NCBI GenBank assembly: GCA_021399435.1
Contig: JAJTUP010000025.1
Coordinates: forward strand, 682,001 to 746,000
Length of the DNA: 64,000 nt
Source of the DNA: Diaporthe sp. PMI_573
Taxonomy: Eukaryota > Ascomycota > Sordariomycetes > Diaporthales > Diaporthaceae
Direction: 5' to 3'
Within the stretch, counting starts at the first letter, position 1. The number at the start of each line of letters is the position of its first letter. Shown here in pieces: positions 42,778 through 55,170 of this stretch. The translations under genes and the position numbers were made by a program. Under the pieces are notes generated by a model, which saw only the letters and a program-made list of their open reading frames with translations, was not told the origin of the DNA and did not search any database.

Positions 42778-45396
42778 AAGGGGGCCGGGGAGGAAGGGGT
42801 GGTGGTGGGAGAGTATGCCGGCGTGGGAGGTGCGAGGGACGGCGTCGTTGTGCGTGTGGCCGGCACTCAACTCCGGCCCTGGATGCGGGGATTGACTTGT
42901 TTTGTGGTCGGACTGCTTTGTTGATTTGTACTCACTTGTTCTTGCGTTGCAATGGGATCTCAACATCCAGAAATGAATAAAACTTCGTCCGTACTGTCTG
43001 TAGAGGGCACGAGCTTATATGAAACCACTCGTTCTATTTTCCATCCCCTTTCCGTCGCACTGCATCTGACTAAGAAAGGAAAAAAGATTCCATTATTTCT
43101 TTTTAAGTAGTTGCTTCCGTCTACTAACGCTCAAAACTCCAAATAATGCCCTGACCAACTCAAAATTGCAAGGCTTGTGTACGTTTCAAAATGCCTCGAC
43201 ATCTAAAAAAAAAACCCAAAACCATACATTCTTGCCGCTCCCGCAACAGCCCCTCTAGCTGTCCCTATCAAGCCATTTTCCCCAGCTACCACGCCTCCTC
43301 CCTTCTGTCCCCACTCCGCCTGCATGCTTGGATTCTTTCTTCTTCCACTTCTTGCTCTCCACCCTCTCTTCCTGTCCAGGAAGGCCCCCGCAAACGTCCA
43401 CGCCTCGGTGTCGGCCAGGGTCCGCCGCTCGATGGCATCACGAATCCTGATATCTTATCCTTGCTGGTACTCACGGCATGTGCCCTCTTTAGGAGCCTTC
43501 TCGTATTCCACGGTAGTCTCCCTGTGTAGCACCAAACGAGGCGTCTTGTGTGACCAGCCTCTAGGACTGCCGATCAGGTCCAGGCATATGGTTGTGAACA
43601 TACAGGTGGCCTATCGGTAGGCAGAGCAGGGCCATAACTTCAACAGCGGATCCAACAATACTGCATCTAAACGCTAACTCGGTAACAGATTGCGCCTCAT
43701 TTGTCCAAAGAGACGGACAAGGCCCTTTATAGGTCCATAGTGCACCGCTCTTTTTCCTGCTCCGAGTATACAGATGAGACATCTATCGGAGGACAGCTGT
43801 CGATCCCCATTACTCTTGGTAGAGAGTCGTTCTGTGTGTGGGATACCTTGCATATCGGAACATTTACTAATACGCCGAGATAGATCTGGCGGAAGCGCTA
43901 ATTATTCTGTAACGAATTCAAAAATATGATTTTTTTTTCTCGACACATCGAACGGCGACAAGTAGACCGACTTCGTACAACAGCTTCGCAATTCAAAAAA
44001 CGACGGTGAAAGGGGACATTGATACTTAGTCGCCCTACTGTGAATGCGTGTAAATTCCTATTCCTAGCCTAGGGTACCTTGCAGGATCAATCTTCAACTA
44101 AAGAGCTAAGTGGATGCATCCGCAGACAAATGTCACAAAAGCCAGACAGCATCCCCCGACCTGCCAAGCGACGGCCCAATCACGATAAATCAACCAAGTC
44201 ACGGCAACTGAGGAAAGCAGAACCGTGCTTGCAATTGATGACAATGTCAGCCTTGGTTGAGGTATTAGCCAGCCTTCATCGATTTTGATTCCAGGAAATG
44301 ACAAATCTGCAAGGTTAGGGCGGTACTGTTGTTCCAGTTTTTTTCAGTACCGTCCTTTATCGTGTTAATGATTCAACAGTGAGTTTCTACATTCGGGTTT
44401 TCTTACCTAGGCCTAACAATCAACTCTTGCTCGTCCATCAATTCATGCTCCGCAGCAAGTGATGGATTATAGAACAATATGCGGAGGAATGGTCGAGTTT
44501 GAAGGCGAGATAGATATCTTCGAGCCCTGGTGTGATCTTCGTATCGGCAAGTCTAACCAATCTCTTCTGTCTTTGGGCACTTAATTGAATGATCCCATGT
44601 CCCATCTGATCTGTTCAGTTGGCACTCAAACTTGGAAGTGAAGAAACAGTCATCCATGTGCCCTATCCGGGAAATTTCGGCTTCCGTATGTTCAGGTCTA
44701 AACATTCCGATGAAGGTCTCCGAGTCCCTGGGAAATTTCTTGACTGGCGGCATTCTACCGGCTATTTGAACCTAAGTCACGCTCAATAATCAGAAGACTT
44801 TTATTATCAGCAATCATGGGACATGTGTGTACTTGACCAACCGCTACGCTCTTCACTCCGCGCCATGGAAGCCACGACCTCCAATTTGCATTTTGTTGAT
44901 TCCAAGCACGTTGAGTCTCATTCCACTGAGCTGCCGAGTCTGCTGAATCGTTGATTCGGACAGGTATAATACGACATCGGTCTTCTTGACCACAGCAAGC
45001 TGTATGCTGCAGCTTCTCGCATGGACAAGTAGCTGACCATTTTATAAAAGACTTCGCAAAAGCATCTTGATGAGCTAGGGTGCATCTTTTGGCAGATCAA
45101 AACAGCCCGTGCCTGCCTCTTGAAGCTTTTTGTTCTTAAGTTTGTTGTGGCTATCATGATGGTGTCACGTCTTCCTAGGCATTGGTTTCTTTATGTTTGA
45201 TGAGAGGACTTGAGCTAAATACATTTAAGTTCTGTGGCTAGAGGTCTGGCTCTGAAGACCGTGAGAACGTGAGAACGGTGCAAATCCATCTGCTGCGCGC
45301 CACCCCCAGTACAAAAGCACCAGTCGTTGGCCTTGAGACCAGGCACATTCGGACCATGGTCCCTTTGAGCCTCGTTCAAGCCACCCAACCGCAATT
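42778..45396. other. 2.6-kb gap, nothing firmly supported
   Basis: Minus-strand stretch 43200-43460 has one frame with a coding look (RDAIERRTLADTEAWTFAG) but a stop just upstream and no acceptable splice that I could find. Another minus ORF at 44553-44753 is 66 residues with no features. No RNA gene or repeat was noticed; A/T homopolymers lie at 43205-43215 and 43928-43940. Confidence 0.35.
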
Positions 45397-46437
45397 TTAC
45401 TGCTCACCATCTTCGTACCCATCCAGTCCGTTACTTTCTAGCAAATCATCCAACAATCCCGCCACCTCTGCATTGTCCATATCCGCAAATGGAATATGCG
45501 TGCTTCCCTCCAGACCTTCGTCTTCGGCCAACCTTAGCACCTCGGCATTTCCACCGTACTGATTGATCAAATTCGCTACCAATCGTGACTGCTTGACAAA
45601 TGTAAAGTTTTCTGGCCGATGATCACCCCATACGAATTGAACCACGGGTAGGTCTGCCAACTTCTTGAAACCTTCCAGCGGCACCACGAAAGGCCCGAAA
45701 CCGCCGGGGCCGGTTGTGATGTTGATGTTGTCGGGAAAGACGCCGTAGCCAATCATCTCGTATATCACGATGCCCTTGATGTTCGTCGAATTTGCCTTGG
45801 TAGCGGCGATCATCGCGCGCATTGAACTAGCCGAGTTGGTCAAGAACACGATGTCCGTACCGATCCTGCCCGAGTCTGCAGCGATCGCCGCCGCATCTGA
45901 CTGTAAATCCACATTCTCGTTGGTATCGTACTCGACATATCGAGCACTTGTCGCCTGCTGCCATGCTTCCGCGTCGTCTTTCGGAAACTGCACGTTGTCC
46001 CACCACTCCGGCCATCTCGGCCCAAAGTTCCATCCCGCAAAGTTTCCTTGGTCTCGATAGTCTGGCGCGTACGATGTTGGCTCGCATGCCCAGTTTGCTC
46101 GACCGAGCCGAGGTGCATCGAACAGATAGACAGGATAGTTGCGACGCAAGAACATGTCCTTGTAGCCTTCGCCGCCGTCCCATCTGTTCTGCCAGGTTTG
46201 AGTCGATGAGGAGTGCCACATGACGATGCTGGTTTTTCGCGGTCTCCAAGGGGTGAAATACTCCATGTAGCCGTGGTCGCACGATAGAGTCATGTTTGGG
46301 TTCCAGGGACTGCTTATTATCTTGCCTCCTACATTGAAGCCGCCAGACTTCGCGAGCATGATTGGCCTTCGGGGTGTGCTCTTCACACCGGTCATCACCC
46401 AAGCCGACACCATCAGTATGAATGAGAGAAGCTTCAT
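45397..46437 (-). CDS. Secreted alpha/beta hydrolase with unusual nucleophile elbow
   Basis: Single exon, 346 residues, starting with a signal peptide (MKLLSFILMVSAWVMTGVKS). The fold is read from IVMWHSSSTQTWQNRWDG (first strand and oxyanion region), YPVYLFDAPRLGRANW, a helix after IGTDIVFLTNSASSM, LADLPVVQFVWGDHRPENF and GSTHIPFADMDN. Ser202 with Asp272 and His314 would be the triad. The elbow reads T-N-S-A-S where most hydrolases have G-x-S-x-G. Similar secreted fungal and bacterial hydrolases exist, but the substrate is unknown to me. Five Asn-X-Ser/Thr sites suggest it is glycosylated. The C-terminus is acidic. Confidence 0.85.
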   Translation of the reverse strand: MKLLSFILMVSAWVMTGVKSTPRRPIMLAKSGGFNVGGKIISSPWNPNMTLSCDHGYMEYFTPWRPRKTSIVMWHSSSTQTWQNRWDGGEGYKDMFLRRNYPVYLFDAPRLGRANWACEPTSYAPDYRDQGNFAGWNFGPRWPEWWDNVQFPKDDAEAWQQATSARYVEYDTNENVDLQSDAAAIAADSGRIGTDIVFLTNSASSMRAMIAATKANSTNIKGIVIYEMIGYGVFPDNINITTGPGGFGPFVVPLEGFKKLADLPVVQFVWGDHRPENFTFVKQSRLVANLINQYGGNAEVLRLAEDEGLEGSTHIPFADMDNAEVAGLLDDLLESNGLDGYEDGEQ

Positions 46438-49007
46438 GTTTAAGCCTAGGCTGGTAATCTAACCTTGAAAGTCTAGGTGTCCGAATGGGAAAATTTTCCA
46501 CAAGCTGTGGGTTAGGCAGGCGAACATGAAGATGTGACAAGAAATGCCGAGCGTTATATAAGGCAAGCCCTGTGGTATTATATAAAGCTCTCAGAATGAC
46601 CAAGCCTAGGCAAGTGCTCACTCGCTACATGCTACCTAACAGAAAGCGGGCAGGTTCTACTCGGTCAAATCAGCTGCATGATTGCCTACCCCAGGGCAGC
46701 CCCGCCTCCTCGAAGGTAGCTTCGTGAGTTGTCACGTTCCACGGCAGTGATGTAATAACCATTTCAAGCCTCTGGATCATTCTTCAAGAGGCCTCTAGGA
46801 AGGTTTGGGAGAAGATCCTCGATTTCGCCTGCGCTAAGCCCTGCTCGTGGGTATTCAAGGTTCTGCATGCTCGTATATTGGGTGGAAGGGTTTGGATTAT
46901 GTCTCGACTTCCGACCATATATGTTGACACTTCTATCATCGGTTCAACACTTGACTGGTCAGTTCGCTGACAGTTCTATATTGGCCTCCGGGTAAAAAGA
47001 CTCTGCAGCAAGTACAGGGTCTCGGCTACAGCATACGAGGTGGGGTGCAGGAGACTACTTGCAACGGTACTCAATGTTGCATCTGTGACGGCTCGGGGCT
47101 TACATCCCCTCTTGAAGATGTGATTAGGATGCATGAAGGGTTCGTGGGCGGCCAATAAATGTCCATGCATAAGTAGTCAGGTTGTCAGCCGGCTATTTCG
47201 ACTCTTTGGGGCCAACCTTTCTCCAACCTGAGCTCTGAGTATATAAGTGATTTTGAGAGACAACCAGACATTTCGTCATTCAGTGTTCCGCGGGCACAAG
47301 TGGCTGAATGGCCAGGGAAGTAGACTATCTTCACCAATTGAATCTCAAATATGAAGATCTTGAGCCGTCGAACAGGCTGCGCTCTGTGGACAATCTCTGG
47401 CTTTATGATTTCGGCCCCCCTGGGACAGACTTATCGCTTCCCGTGAAATGCTGAGTGACGGGGGAGTGCCCGAGAGTAGACGCGTGAAAGAGCGTCTTGC
47501 TGACGAAGCGCAATCTTTACTCGGGAGGTGGCCCAGACATTGAGCTTTGCATAGTTCTATATTATGTCTCTCTCGGATGAATCCAGACAAGAATAAAGAA
47601 GACCTCGAACTACAGGATGTCAGGACTTGGTAGCCGAGTCGCGTGTCATCACCTGCGGAGCGTGAGCGACCCCTTCAACTGCTGACTCCTGTCAAGGAGT
47701 CCCTTTCCCAGGTCCCAACTGTATTGGCGAACATTTGTTGTCGCAGTCATATGTTGCCAGTCTGTCAAGCCATAATGGTTGATGACTAGGCACAGTCTTG
47801 GTGCCATGTACCGACAGCCGCATGTGTCACCGGACCTGTCCGTATGCCTTTTTAGGTATAGGGAGTATTATACACCGTGCCTCCGACATAACATGAACTA
47901 AATTGGACTTTGTATGCAAACTGATAGATTTGTGGTCGCTTGTTGGAGTGTTTGCATATCTGATGTAGTCTGAAATTGTTGTAGAGGATTCTCATGACGA
48001 TTTTGTTTTCGGAAATTGGATCGGGAACGATGCCGCCCGCTAAATACACAAACTCCTCGCACCCAGACGACTCCGGATACCTACAGAGTAAAAGGGGCCG
48101 GGAAATTCAACCCGGCAGCGTGTTAGAAAACGTGAAGCGCAATAGGATCGAAATCGGAAGACTTGCATGTAAAATAATAGAGCACACGGCGCCGATGAAA
48201 GTCTATCCGACAGGGCATCCCTCCCTTCTCAAGTGAGACATTCTGACAAGCACATACCTGGTGATGAGAACGCCATACGCATGACTCACGTGTTACCGGA
48301 CTTGGCGAAGTCATCAAACTCTGGATATGCCTTTTCTTAGCAGGCCTCGGCTGGATGATAAGGCTGAAGTTTATGAGCAAGTAAGTGCGTCACAACAACA
48401 ACATGAGCCGCCATTCCGTAGCAGACTTGGAGCTCTTAGAACAAACGGGATGATATGTTCAAGCCGATAGCATAGATATCGTTCTTTTCATGTGCGGATA
48501 GAAGGTCAGTGAAGCTTTCTTCGATTCCTCATGCGGCTGCCATGGAATTGTGAAACACCAGGATTGTTTGCATCGCCGTCTACCTATGTGCACACATTCT
48601 CCGTATTTTCATTCGACCATTCATTGATATACACGACTAAAAATTGAAATGATAAGACTTCATGGCTTCTCGAACAACTTTTTGAATCACGATACGGGCG
48701 GTTATCCATGAAATGATACGGAAGCGTATTCTTGAACGAGACGAACAAAGGTTAGAAAACGCCATGGCACCGGCCTGGGCATTGGCTATTGAAGTATGCT
48801 ATATGTAGAAAATATATTTTCTTTGCGGACACGTCGGAATGAAGTTCAAGTTCCTGCGGTGCAAGTACAAATGCAACGACCCCGTCCCCTTGGAAGAAAG
48901 CCTCCTACGTGTTCACGTCCCGTTATTTCATGGTAATCAACTTGCTCAGTTCCAATTCACGAGGCTCAAACTTCACATCGACTCGCCAAGGAAAGGGATC
49001 TACCACA
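46438..49007. other. 2.6-kb gap, nothing supported
   Basis: Only small unrelated ORFs appear. A perfect short hairpin (GACTCCT, four-base loop, AGGAGTC) lies at 47684-47701. Part of the stretch near 48840-49000 is promoter and 5' leader of the next gene. No repeat family member noticed. Confidence 0.35.
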
Positions 49008-49549
49008 ATGGTTCCCTTCAAATCTATCACGAGCATTGCTCTCGCCGTGGGACTCGCCTCGGCTCAGTCACCAGCTACTATAAGCTTCAACCCCGTGTAC
49101 GACTCGGCCTTTGCAGTCGCCAACACAGCATGTGGCAGTGCAGAGGGGCCAAACCCCTTCTCGACATTGACCGCCTCCAAGGGGTGGACCGCACTCGACC
49201 AGATCCAAGCCAACCTGGTCGCTTCCCCGCTTGCAGTTAATCGAACTGAGGTGAGTTCCCCAGAATATGTGATGCAATTTCACGCTGTGCTCTACCCTGC
49301 TGCCGACAGAATCTACCGATGGATGTGGGTGATTTCACTGGAGATGCTGACCATACGGTTACTCAGTGCGGTCAGTGCTACAGTATCACGGTTAATGGCA
49401 CCAGCATCAATGCCTTAGTCGCTGATGCTGCTCAATCCGTGTGGGTCTTGGGTCAAAGCCCAGAGTGGGCTTCTGTTAGTGCAGGAAGTCTCGCTGGACA
49501 ACTTGGAGGTACCGTGCAGCAGATCGCGCAGGGTAATTGTGTAGCTTAA
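49008..49549 (+). CDS. Cerato-platanin-family secreted protein (divergent)
   Basis: Exons 49008-49250 and 49310-49549 (59-nt intron, GTGAGT...ACAG) give 160 residues. The start at 49008 gives a signal peptide ending ALAVGLASAQ; an in-frame start 33 codons upstream would not. The mature chain has four cysteines placed like cerato-platanin: TACG near the N-terminal third, CGQC in the middle and GNC at the end. SFNPVYDSAF and CYSITVNGTSINALVADAA match the family's VSYDxxYD and C-W/Y-x-L-T-Y-x-G-x-SINVL motifs. Family members are small secreted wall-related proteins with expansin-like fold, and several induce plant defence. Its N-terminal section is longer than in classic members, so it is a divergent form. 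Confidence 0.8.
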
Positions 49550-50219
49550 TAGTCATCAGCAGTTGTTAATGATTAATCGTTGATCATCCTCTGTAAGACA
49601 TGCTTCCATCTAGACTATTTACGACACCATGCTTGTGCGCCTCGACCAATATCCTGAATTCGCAAGTGTCCCAGCTTCAGCAGTGGCTACTCTTGTGTAG
49701 CTTGGCTGGCAGCCGGAATCCGCAATAAACGAGAGCGTCATGTCACAGATAGTTGATGCAGTTGATATCAGACAGGAAGAATACCGGCCACATAGCGTCC
49801 ATAAACTGCACCAGTGCCCTTGTGAAGCGTGCTGACACTGCTGTAAAAAGTAGTAATAGAACTCTCGGAGCTGTACTGTAACACTTCTTGGAGACGAGCG
49901 CCTGAAATTGACAAACAGTCTAATTCAGGAACCATACAACTCGGGAGAGTTGCAAAATGCAAGATGGTGTCCAGCGTAATATACAAATCATTCAATAATA
50001 AGCTACTTAAAAGGAATCAACTACGTCATTTTACGTAAAAGAACCATTTTCACAAAAAGTCCCACACTTTGATATTCTCTGAATTCCACCTTTGATTCTT
50101 GTATACACGTAGCTTTTTGTGAGCTGGGAAGAATGCTGAGACCCTAAGGACGTATATAATGCTCAAATTTTGGAACCTGCCACACCCGAGCAGGCGCAAT
50201 AGCCTTAGTTCAATAAATA
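49550..50219. other. Gap before tRNA; nothing supported
   Basis: A 75-codon minus-strand ORF (49768-49995) lacks features. No repeat noticed. Confidence 0.35.
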
Positions 50220-50293
50220 TCCTTCATGGCGCAATTGGCTAGCGCGTCTGACTGTTAATCAGGAGGTTGGTGGTTCGAGCCCACCTGAAGGAG
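50220..50293 (+). tRNA. tRNA-Asn (anticodon GTT)
   Basis: A 74-nt cloverleaf: acceptor TCCTTCA pairs with TGAAGGA, discriminator G. The D-arm carries the A-box (TGGCGCAATTGG); the anticodon loop CTGTTAA gives GTT between a TCTGA/TCAGG-type stem. The T-arm holds GGTTCGAGCCC (B-box). No intron. A run of five T from about 50296 is the polymerase III terminator. Confidence 0.97.
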
Positions 50294-50805
50294 TCCTTTT
50301 TGTTTTTGCTCCCCTTGCGGATCAATATTGACTTATTATTGCTGGAGATTGATCACGAGTGTTATTTTTTTTTTTTACGGATAGTCGGTTTCTATGGTGT
50401 ATCACTGGTTGAGAAATATTGTTCTCTTGTAAAGGGAGCCACCTGGATTAGTGTATTCCTTTACAACACTTCTACATGTAGCATTAGTCATCTCATTTTC
50501 CTTTGAACATAAACATGACCCTAGCAACACTTCCGGCTAGAAGAGCCTCTAAAAGTGGTATGCCTATGTGTAAACTACATAATAGAGTGCTGGGATCGGT
50601 GAATAAATCGTGGCCTTTCAGGCTTCCCATGTATAATATTTTTAAAATTATTGCTCGGTAAGTCTAATCCATGCGTCCCGTTTGACTAGTGGACATCGGT
50701 ATATCTCCGGGACCTCAAAGCCCAGAAGAAGGATGAATTCAGACTTGGTCATAGTAGTGACATGTGACATTGAAAAAATGACATCTAATTCTCGCTAACC
50801 ATGCT
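50294..50805. other. Gap between tRNA and MFS gene
   Basis: Contains the tRNA terminator and a run of eleven T at about 50366-50376. No gene supported. Confidence 0.4.
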
Positions 50806-52486
50806 TTAAACCTTTTCACCCTCTCGTTGCTTTTTCCGGTCCTTCCTGGATTTAATGAGGAAAGCAATGCAGACAACTATCCCTAGCACCGCCAGGGCGA
50901 TGGCAAAATAGAGTGCTGCCCTGTACCCCTTTAGCTTATCTGCTTTGGTCATCCCACCATTGTTGAGACTCAATTCGATTGTCCCTGCAATCCCGAGACT
51001 CAGGGATATGCTATAGTTGACCACCGTGTTGACGAGACTGGCGGCGATTCCCTGGTGTTCGCGGGACACAGCATTAGACAAGATCAGAGTCGCAGCTGGG
51101 AAGCTCATGTCCATTCCCCAGGGCGTGATGATGAACGAGACGAAGGTCTGGGACCAATATGTCTGCTCGATTGGAGCCGTCGCGACGAGAATTGTGCCGA
51201 CTGTAAACATAACAAGGGCCGCAGTCATGATAATCGGTGGACCGATTCGATGCAAAAGGGACCCCACGACCGCCGCAGCCATGGCTCCGGATACCACAAC
51301 GGGAGCAAAGTTGGCTGTAGCCTCTAATGGTGACGTCTCCCGTAGCTGCAATAGGAACTCCCATGTATACCAGACCCAGATCCCGAAGCATCCCCATCCG
51401 CATGCAATTGCACCCAGGACGAATGAAACGTCGGAACTGAGTGCGTGGAATGGGACAAGAGGCTCAGGAGAGAACTTGATCTCGATCCAGAAGAAGACCC
51501 CGATGAATATCAGACCAAGGGCCAACGCAACGCCGATATATGGCTGGTCCCAGCCGACAAGTGGCGCTTGGTTCCATGCAAAGTTGAGCAGCACAAGACC
51601 GACGATGCCAGTGGTTGCGCCTGGGAGATCGAGATGTAGCAACTTGCCCCGCCACGAACTAGGCCGGTTTTCCTTGTGCGATGACGGGACTGGGGGGATC
51701 ACAAAGTAGGCCACCACAGTGGACAAGGCTAGGACCAAGGAGAAGCACCAGAACGTCCACGGCCACCACGCCAGGGCAAAAACACCGGAGAAAGCTGCCG
51801 CGATGACAGAGCCAGCCGGCGCTGTCGCAGCAAAGGCCGCGAAAGCCATAGACTTCTTGAGACCGGGTTCATAAGCCGCACCCAGAAGTGCCAGACCATT
51901 CGGAAGGACCAAGGCAGGGCCGATTCCTTGGAGCACTCGACCAAAGACGAAGAGGACGTGGCTTGAGTATACAGCCAGTCCGCAGACCAGACTCCATAGA
52001 GAGAACCACGCCATGCCAATCATGTACAGTGTCTTGTACCCAAACATGTCGCCCAGGCGGCCCGAGAATAGAATGAAGGTGCCGACCGTCAGACTGTATC
52101 CCGCGAGAAACCATGGCAGCTGTGATTCAGGCAGGCCAAAATCGTCGGCGATGATGTGGATAATGGACAGGACTTGACCGAGCCCAGCCTCTGCGATATT
52201 GTGTCAGTGAGGACACCAAGAGGACAGATATCTGGAACTAGGCGCCTGGGAACTCACGTGTGTAGAGCTGGGCGAGGCAGACCAGAGCAACAAAAAGGAG
52301 CTCGCGATACCATGGCAGTGTCTCAGCAATCGACTGCGCCGTCTTTGTCTTTGCGAGTGCTTGGTGTTCCGGCTCGTCCCTGTCGTCGCTATCGGAAGGC
52401 GGAAAGCCGTCTTCCTTCAGGGCTTCCGCCCGGTCCACGTCTTGGCGCATGCCGAAGTCTCGCCGCTCCGCAGAGTCCGTCGACAT
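50806..52486 (-). CDS. DHA2-type MFS multidrug transporter
   Basis: Exons 52258-52486 and 50806-52190 (67-nt intron) give 1614 nt, 537 residues. The N-terminus is hydrophilic and acidic (residues 1-55). Then about 14 membrane segments follow, with motif A-like LFSGRLGDMFGYKTL after helix 2 and the DHA2-type GRVLQGIGPALVLPNGLALLG region (motif C-like). This is the ATR1/aminotriazole-resistance branch of drug:proton antiporters. The basic C-terminus (KSRKDRKKQ) is cytosolic. Substrate unknown. Some relatives export secondary metabolites or toxic amines. Confidence 0.9.
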
Positions 52487-53445
52487 GTTTCGCCGGTGTT
52501 CTGCTCCTCGAACGTACAAGGCGTTGATGGTGACGGAGTTTCACGGCTGTGTTAGTTGCACAGCAATGTGACAGACAAGCGAGCGGATGGCATACGCCTA
52601 TTAAAGGGGGGTTCGCCCCGAAGGACTGACGGGATATTATACGTCAGATTCGCGTCGAAATCAATCTGCTCTAAATTCTTCCCTGGGACCCACTTGATAC
52701 TAGATCTGGTACCATAGTCATGAACAAAGAGTGGCGCTGACAAGACACGTTATCGGCCGTTATTCCGCAATTCCGGCGCTAGCCTGACATGTTTGCGATC
52801 TTGACAGCTGCCAATTTTTTACGCGTCGATGAGCTGGTATTCAACTCAATGCTTGATTTCTTGATAAGCAACGTCGCCCTTCAATAAATCCGAAGTGGAT
52901 GCACTCTCACTAAGCAACACAATGACATTATTGTGCAATTCACTATCCAATCCCACGTCGGAACGGAGTAAGGTCTGGTTGCTTACTGTGCAGTGCCGCT
53001 CGCTGCAGCCGGAGTAGAGCCCGAGTCAAGAACCCCGGTACCGGTGTGATCGCCCCTGATCTGGCCCGGTGGCTGCTCCGTAGAATAATTGGACCCAGCT
53101 CGGCCAACGTGGAGGTTCGGCATGCGAACAGCGAATCTTTGTTCGTTTTCGATTCCCGTTATCTCTTGCCGTGCCGCCAAGTAGGCTTGACATCAACCAA
53201 CTTGAGAGTTCAAAACACAAGTATATTTTCCTATCGCCCAACTTACTAAATAAGTATCTACTGAGTCGTCACACCGGTCCACAGCTCGGAGGTACGACTG
53301 CAGGATTCTTTGCTAATCTGACCTCTAATATTACATGCGAGTTCTAGGTAGGACGTGACTAATATATTTGCACACTTGCGAGCTCGTCACTTATTACACA
53401 GCTTCAAACTCCCCAAATGCATGAAAGGAAGGCTTAGCGCCATGG
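52487..53445. other. Gap between two transporter genes; nothing supported
   Basis: Small ORFs on both strands have no features. No repeat noticed. Confidence 0.35.
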
Positions 53446-55170
53446 CTACGGCCGATGCCCGTCTACCGCATCTGCTGCTGTAGCGACGACAACCGGATCC
53501 TCGCCCTTCCGACTTTCGATGGACGAAGCGTCCGAATCAAGCGCCCTGTTATCTACCGGCCTATCCGGCACAAGCCAAACAGCGAACGATGTTGCAGGGA
53601 CGCAGACGACGAACATGACAAAAGCGATAATGAGGTTCACCATGGGCGAGACCTTGACTGCGCCGATGCCAAATGCCAGGCACGAGCCGATCGACTCGAA
53701 GGACCGCACGAGGCCAACTCCCAGTGTCAGTGTCTCGATGTCGTCGAAGAAGGTGCCCATAATCCAGTACACGAACATGTAATGTGACTCGTTCATGAAA
53801 CTAGCAGCATGTCAGCAGGACGCTTCACAGGTATGGGAATTTCGCGGGACCAGGACTGACCGAAAGAGGACATTGACGGCAAAGCCGCGGCCAAAGCCCG
53901 GGGTGGCCCAGTCGAGCGTGGGTTTCGTGTCCTCGTACAGCTTCTCGTTCGCAGTCTGCCACGCGAACAAGCCAAGCATGATGGCCGAAAAGCTGAACCA
54001 TGTGATCTTAGCGAGAGTAGGTCGGCTAAAGCACTTGAGGTCGTAGAACCAGCCCCAAAAGATATTGGCGGCCGTTGCCGCGATCCCGGAGGTCAACGCG
54101 CCGAGAGTCCTGGCCCGGACGGAGAAGTACTTGGTGAGGTAGATGCCCTGGTAGGTGCTGTTCCAGTTGAAACCAATAAGGATAGGGATCAGGAGGTAGA
54201 ACTGCTTTCTCTTGAGCAGGCCTAGCCACTTGCGGAACTCCTTGAGCACAGCCTTGTTCTTAGTTGGGTCCTCGACTTTCCTGCCGTCCCGGTGGATGAC
54301 CTTCTCGGGCGGTGACACGAGCAGTGCAAGAGGAAGTCCGAGGCACTGCAGGGCAATCAACACGAGATATGTGGAGTACCCAACCTTGCCTCTCTGGCCA
54401 TTCTTGACGTTTAGTGACAGCTGAATAGAGGAGCCGATGAGCTGTCCGAGCTCACGGAGACCGAGCCAAATTCCAGCTATACGGAATCCCGTTAGAAAAG
54501 AGCTGTGATAGTTGCGGAGATGAGAAATATTGACGTACTAAATTTTCCTCGGTCGTGTATGTCAGCGTAGCCGAGAGCAATTGCACCTTCTGCAGCCCAT
54601 AGTGCAGACGCCGCCACACCGCAGGTTGCACCACCAAAGAGGACGAACCACTCTGTACCATAACTGTACATCAAATCAGCGAAGAGAACACACAACCTCA
54701 GAATTATGTTGAGGGCGCTCGTGATTCGTAGTGCAGCGTGGTGTAACCCTTACCGATTGTTCACGTATAACGCTGCTGAGTAAGGCGCGTAACCCAATGT
54801 TCCGATAATCAGCACTTTGTTCAGCCCAATCTTGTTTGCTAGAATCGCAAAGAAGGAACACCCAAAGACCATTATCCCGAATGTCAGAGCATTTGACCCG
54901 TTGACCAAATACGGCTCTTGCTGTCCGCCAGCGCCAGTGTCTAGATGAAGTCGTTAGTTAGTCTTGTGCTGTATTTCCATACCGGGAGACGCGTTGGAGC
55001 ATACTGTTGAGCGCGTTCCAGATGCCGGGCTGCGTGAAAGAGATCATGCCCACTAATATGACGTTGAACAGCGGGCTCCTGAACCACCGCGTGAAGCGGG
55101 ATACGGGCTTTGGGGCCTGCACATCTTGGGTCGCACCCTCTTCGGGCTGCTTCACAATGTCCGTCGACAT
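53446..55170 (-). CDS. UNC93-like multi-pass membrane protein
   Basis: Five exons: 55005-55170, 54754-54940, 54539-54663, 53861-54476 and 53446-53800 (1449 nt, 482 residues). The sequence begins with a hydrophilic 30 residues, then ILVGMISFTQPGIWNALN, GAGGQQEPYLVNGSNALTFGIMVFG, the GYAPYSAALYVNNRYGTEWFVLFGGATCGV helix pair, WAAEGAIALGYADI, GIWLGLRELGQLIGSSIQL and, at the end, YWIMGTFFDDIETLTLGVGLVRSFESIGSCLAFG. This matches fungal UNC93/DUF895-type proteins of the major facilitator superfamily. About 11-12 helices. Function is not established for fungal members; a role in transport is inferred. C-terminal 35 residues are acidic and cytosolic. Confidence 0.9.

Noticed and set aside
45827..46621. 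264-codon minus-strand ORF
   Set aside because: It runs in another frame of the secreted hydrolase gene, which has the signal peptide and triad.
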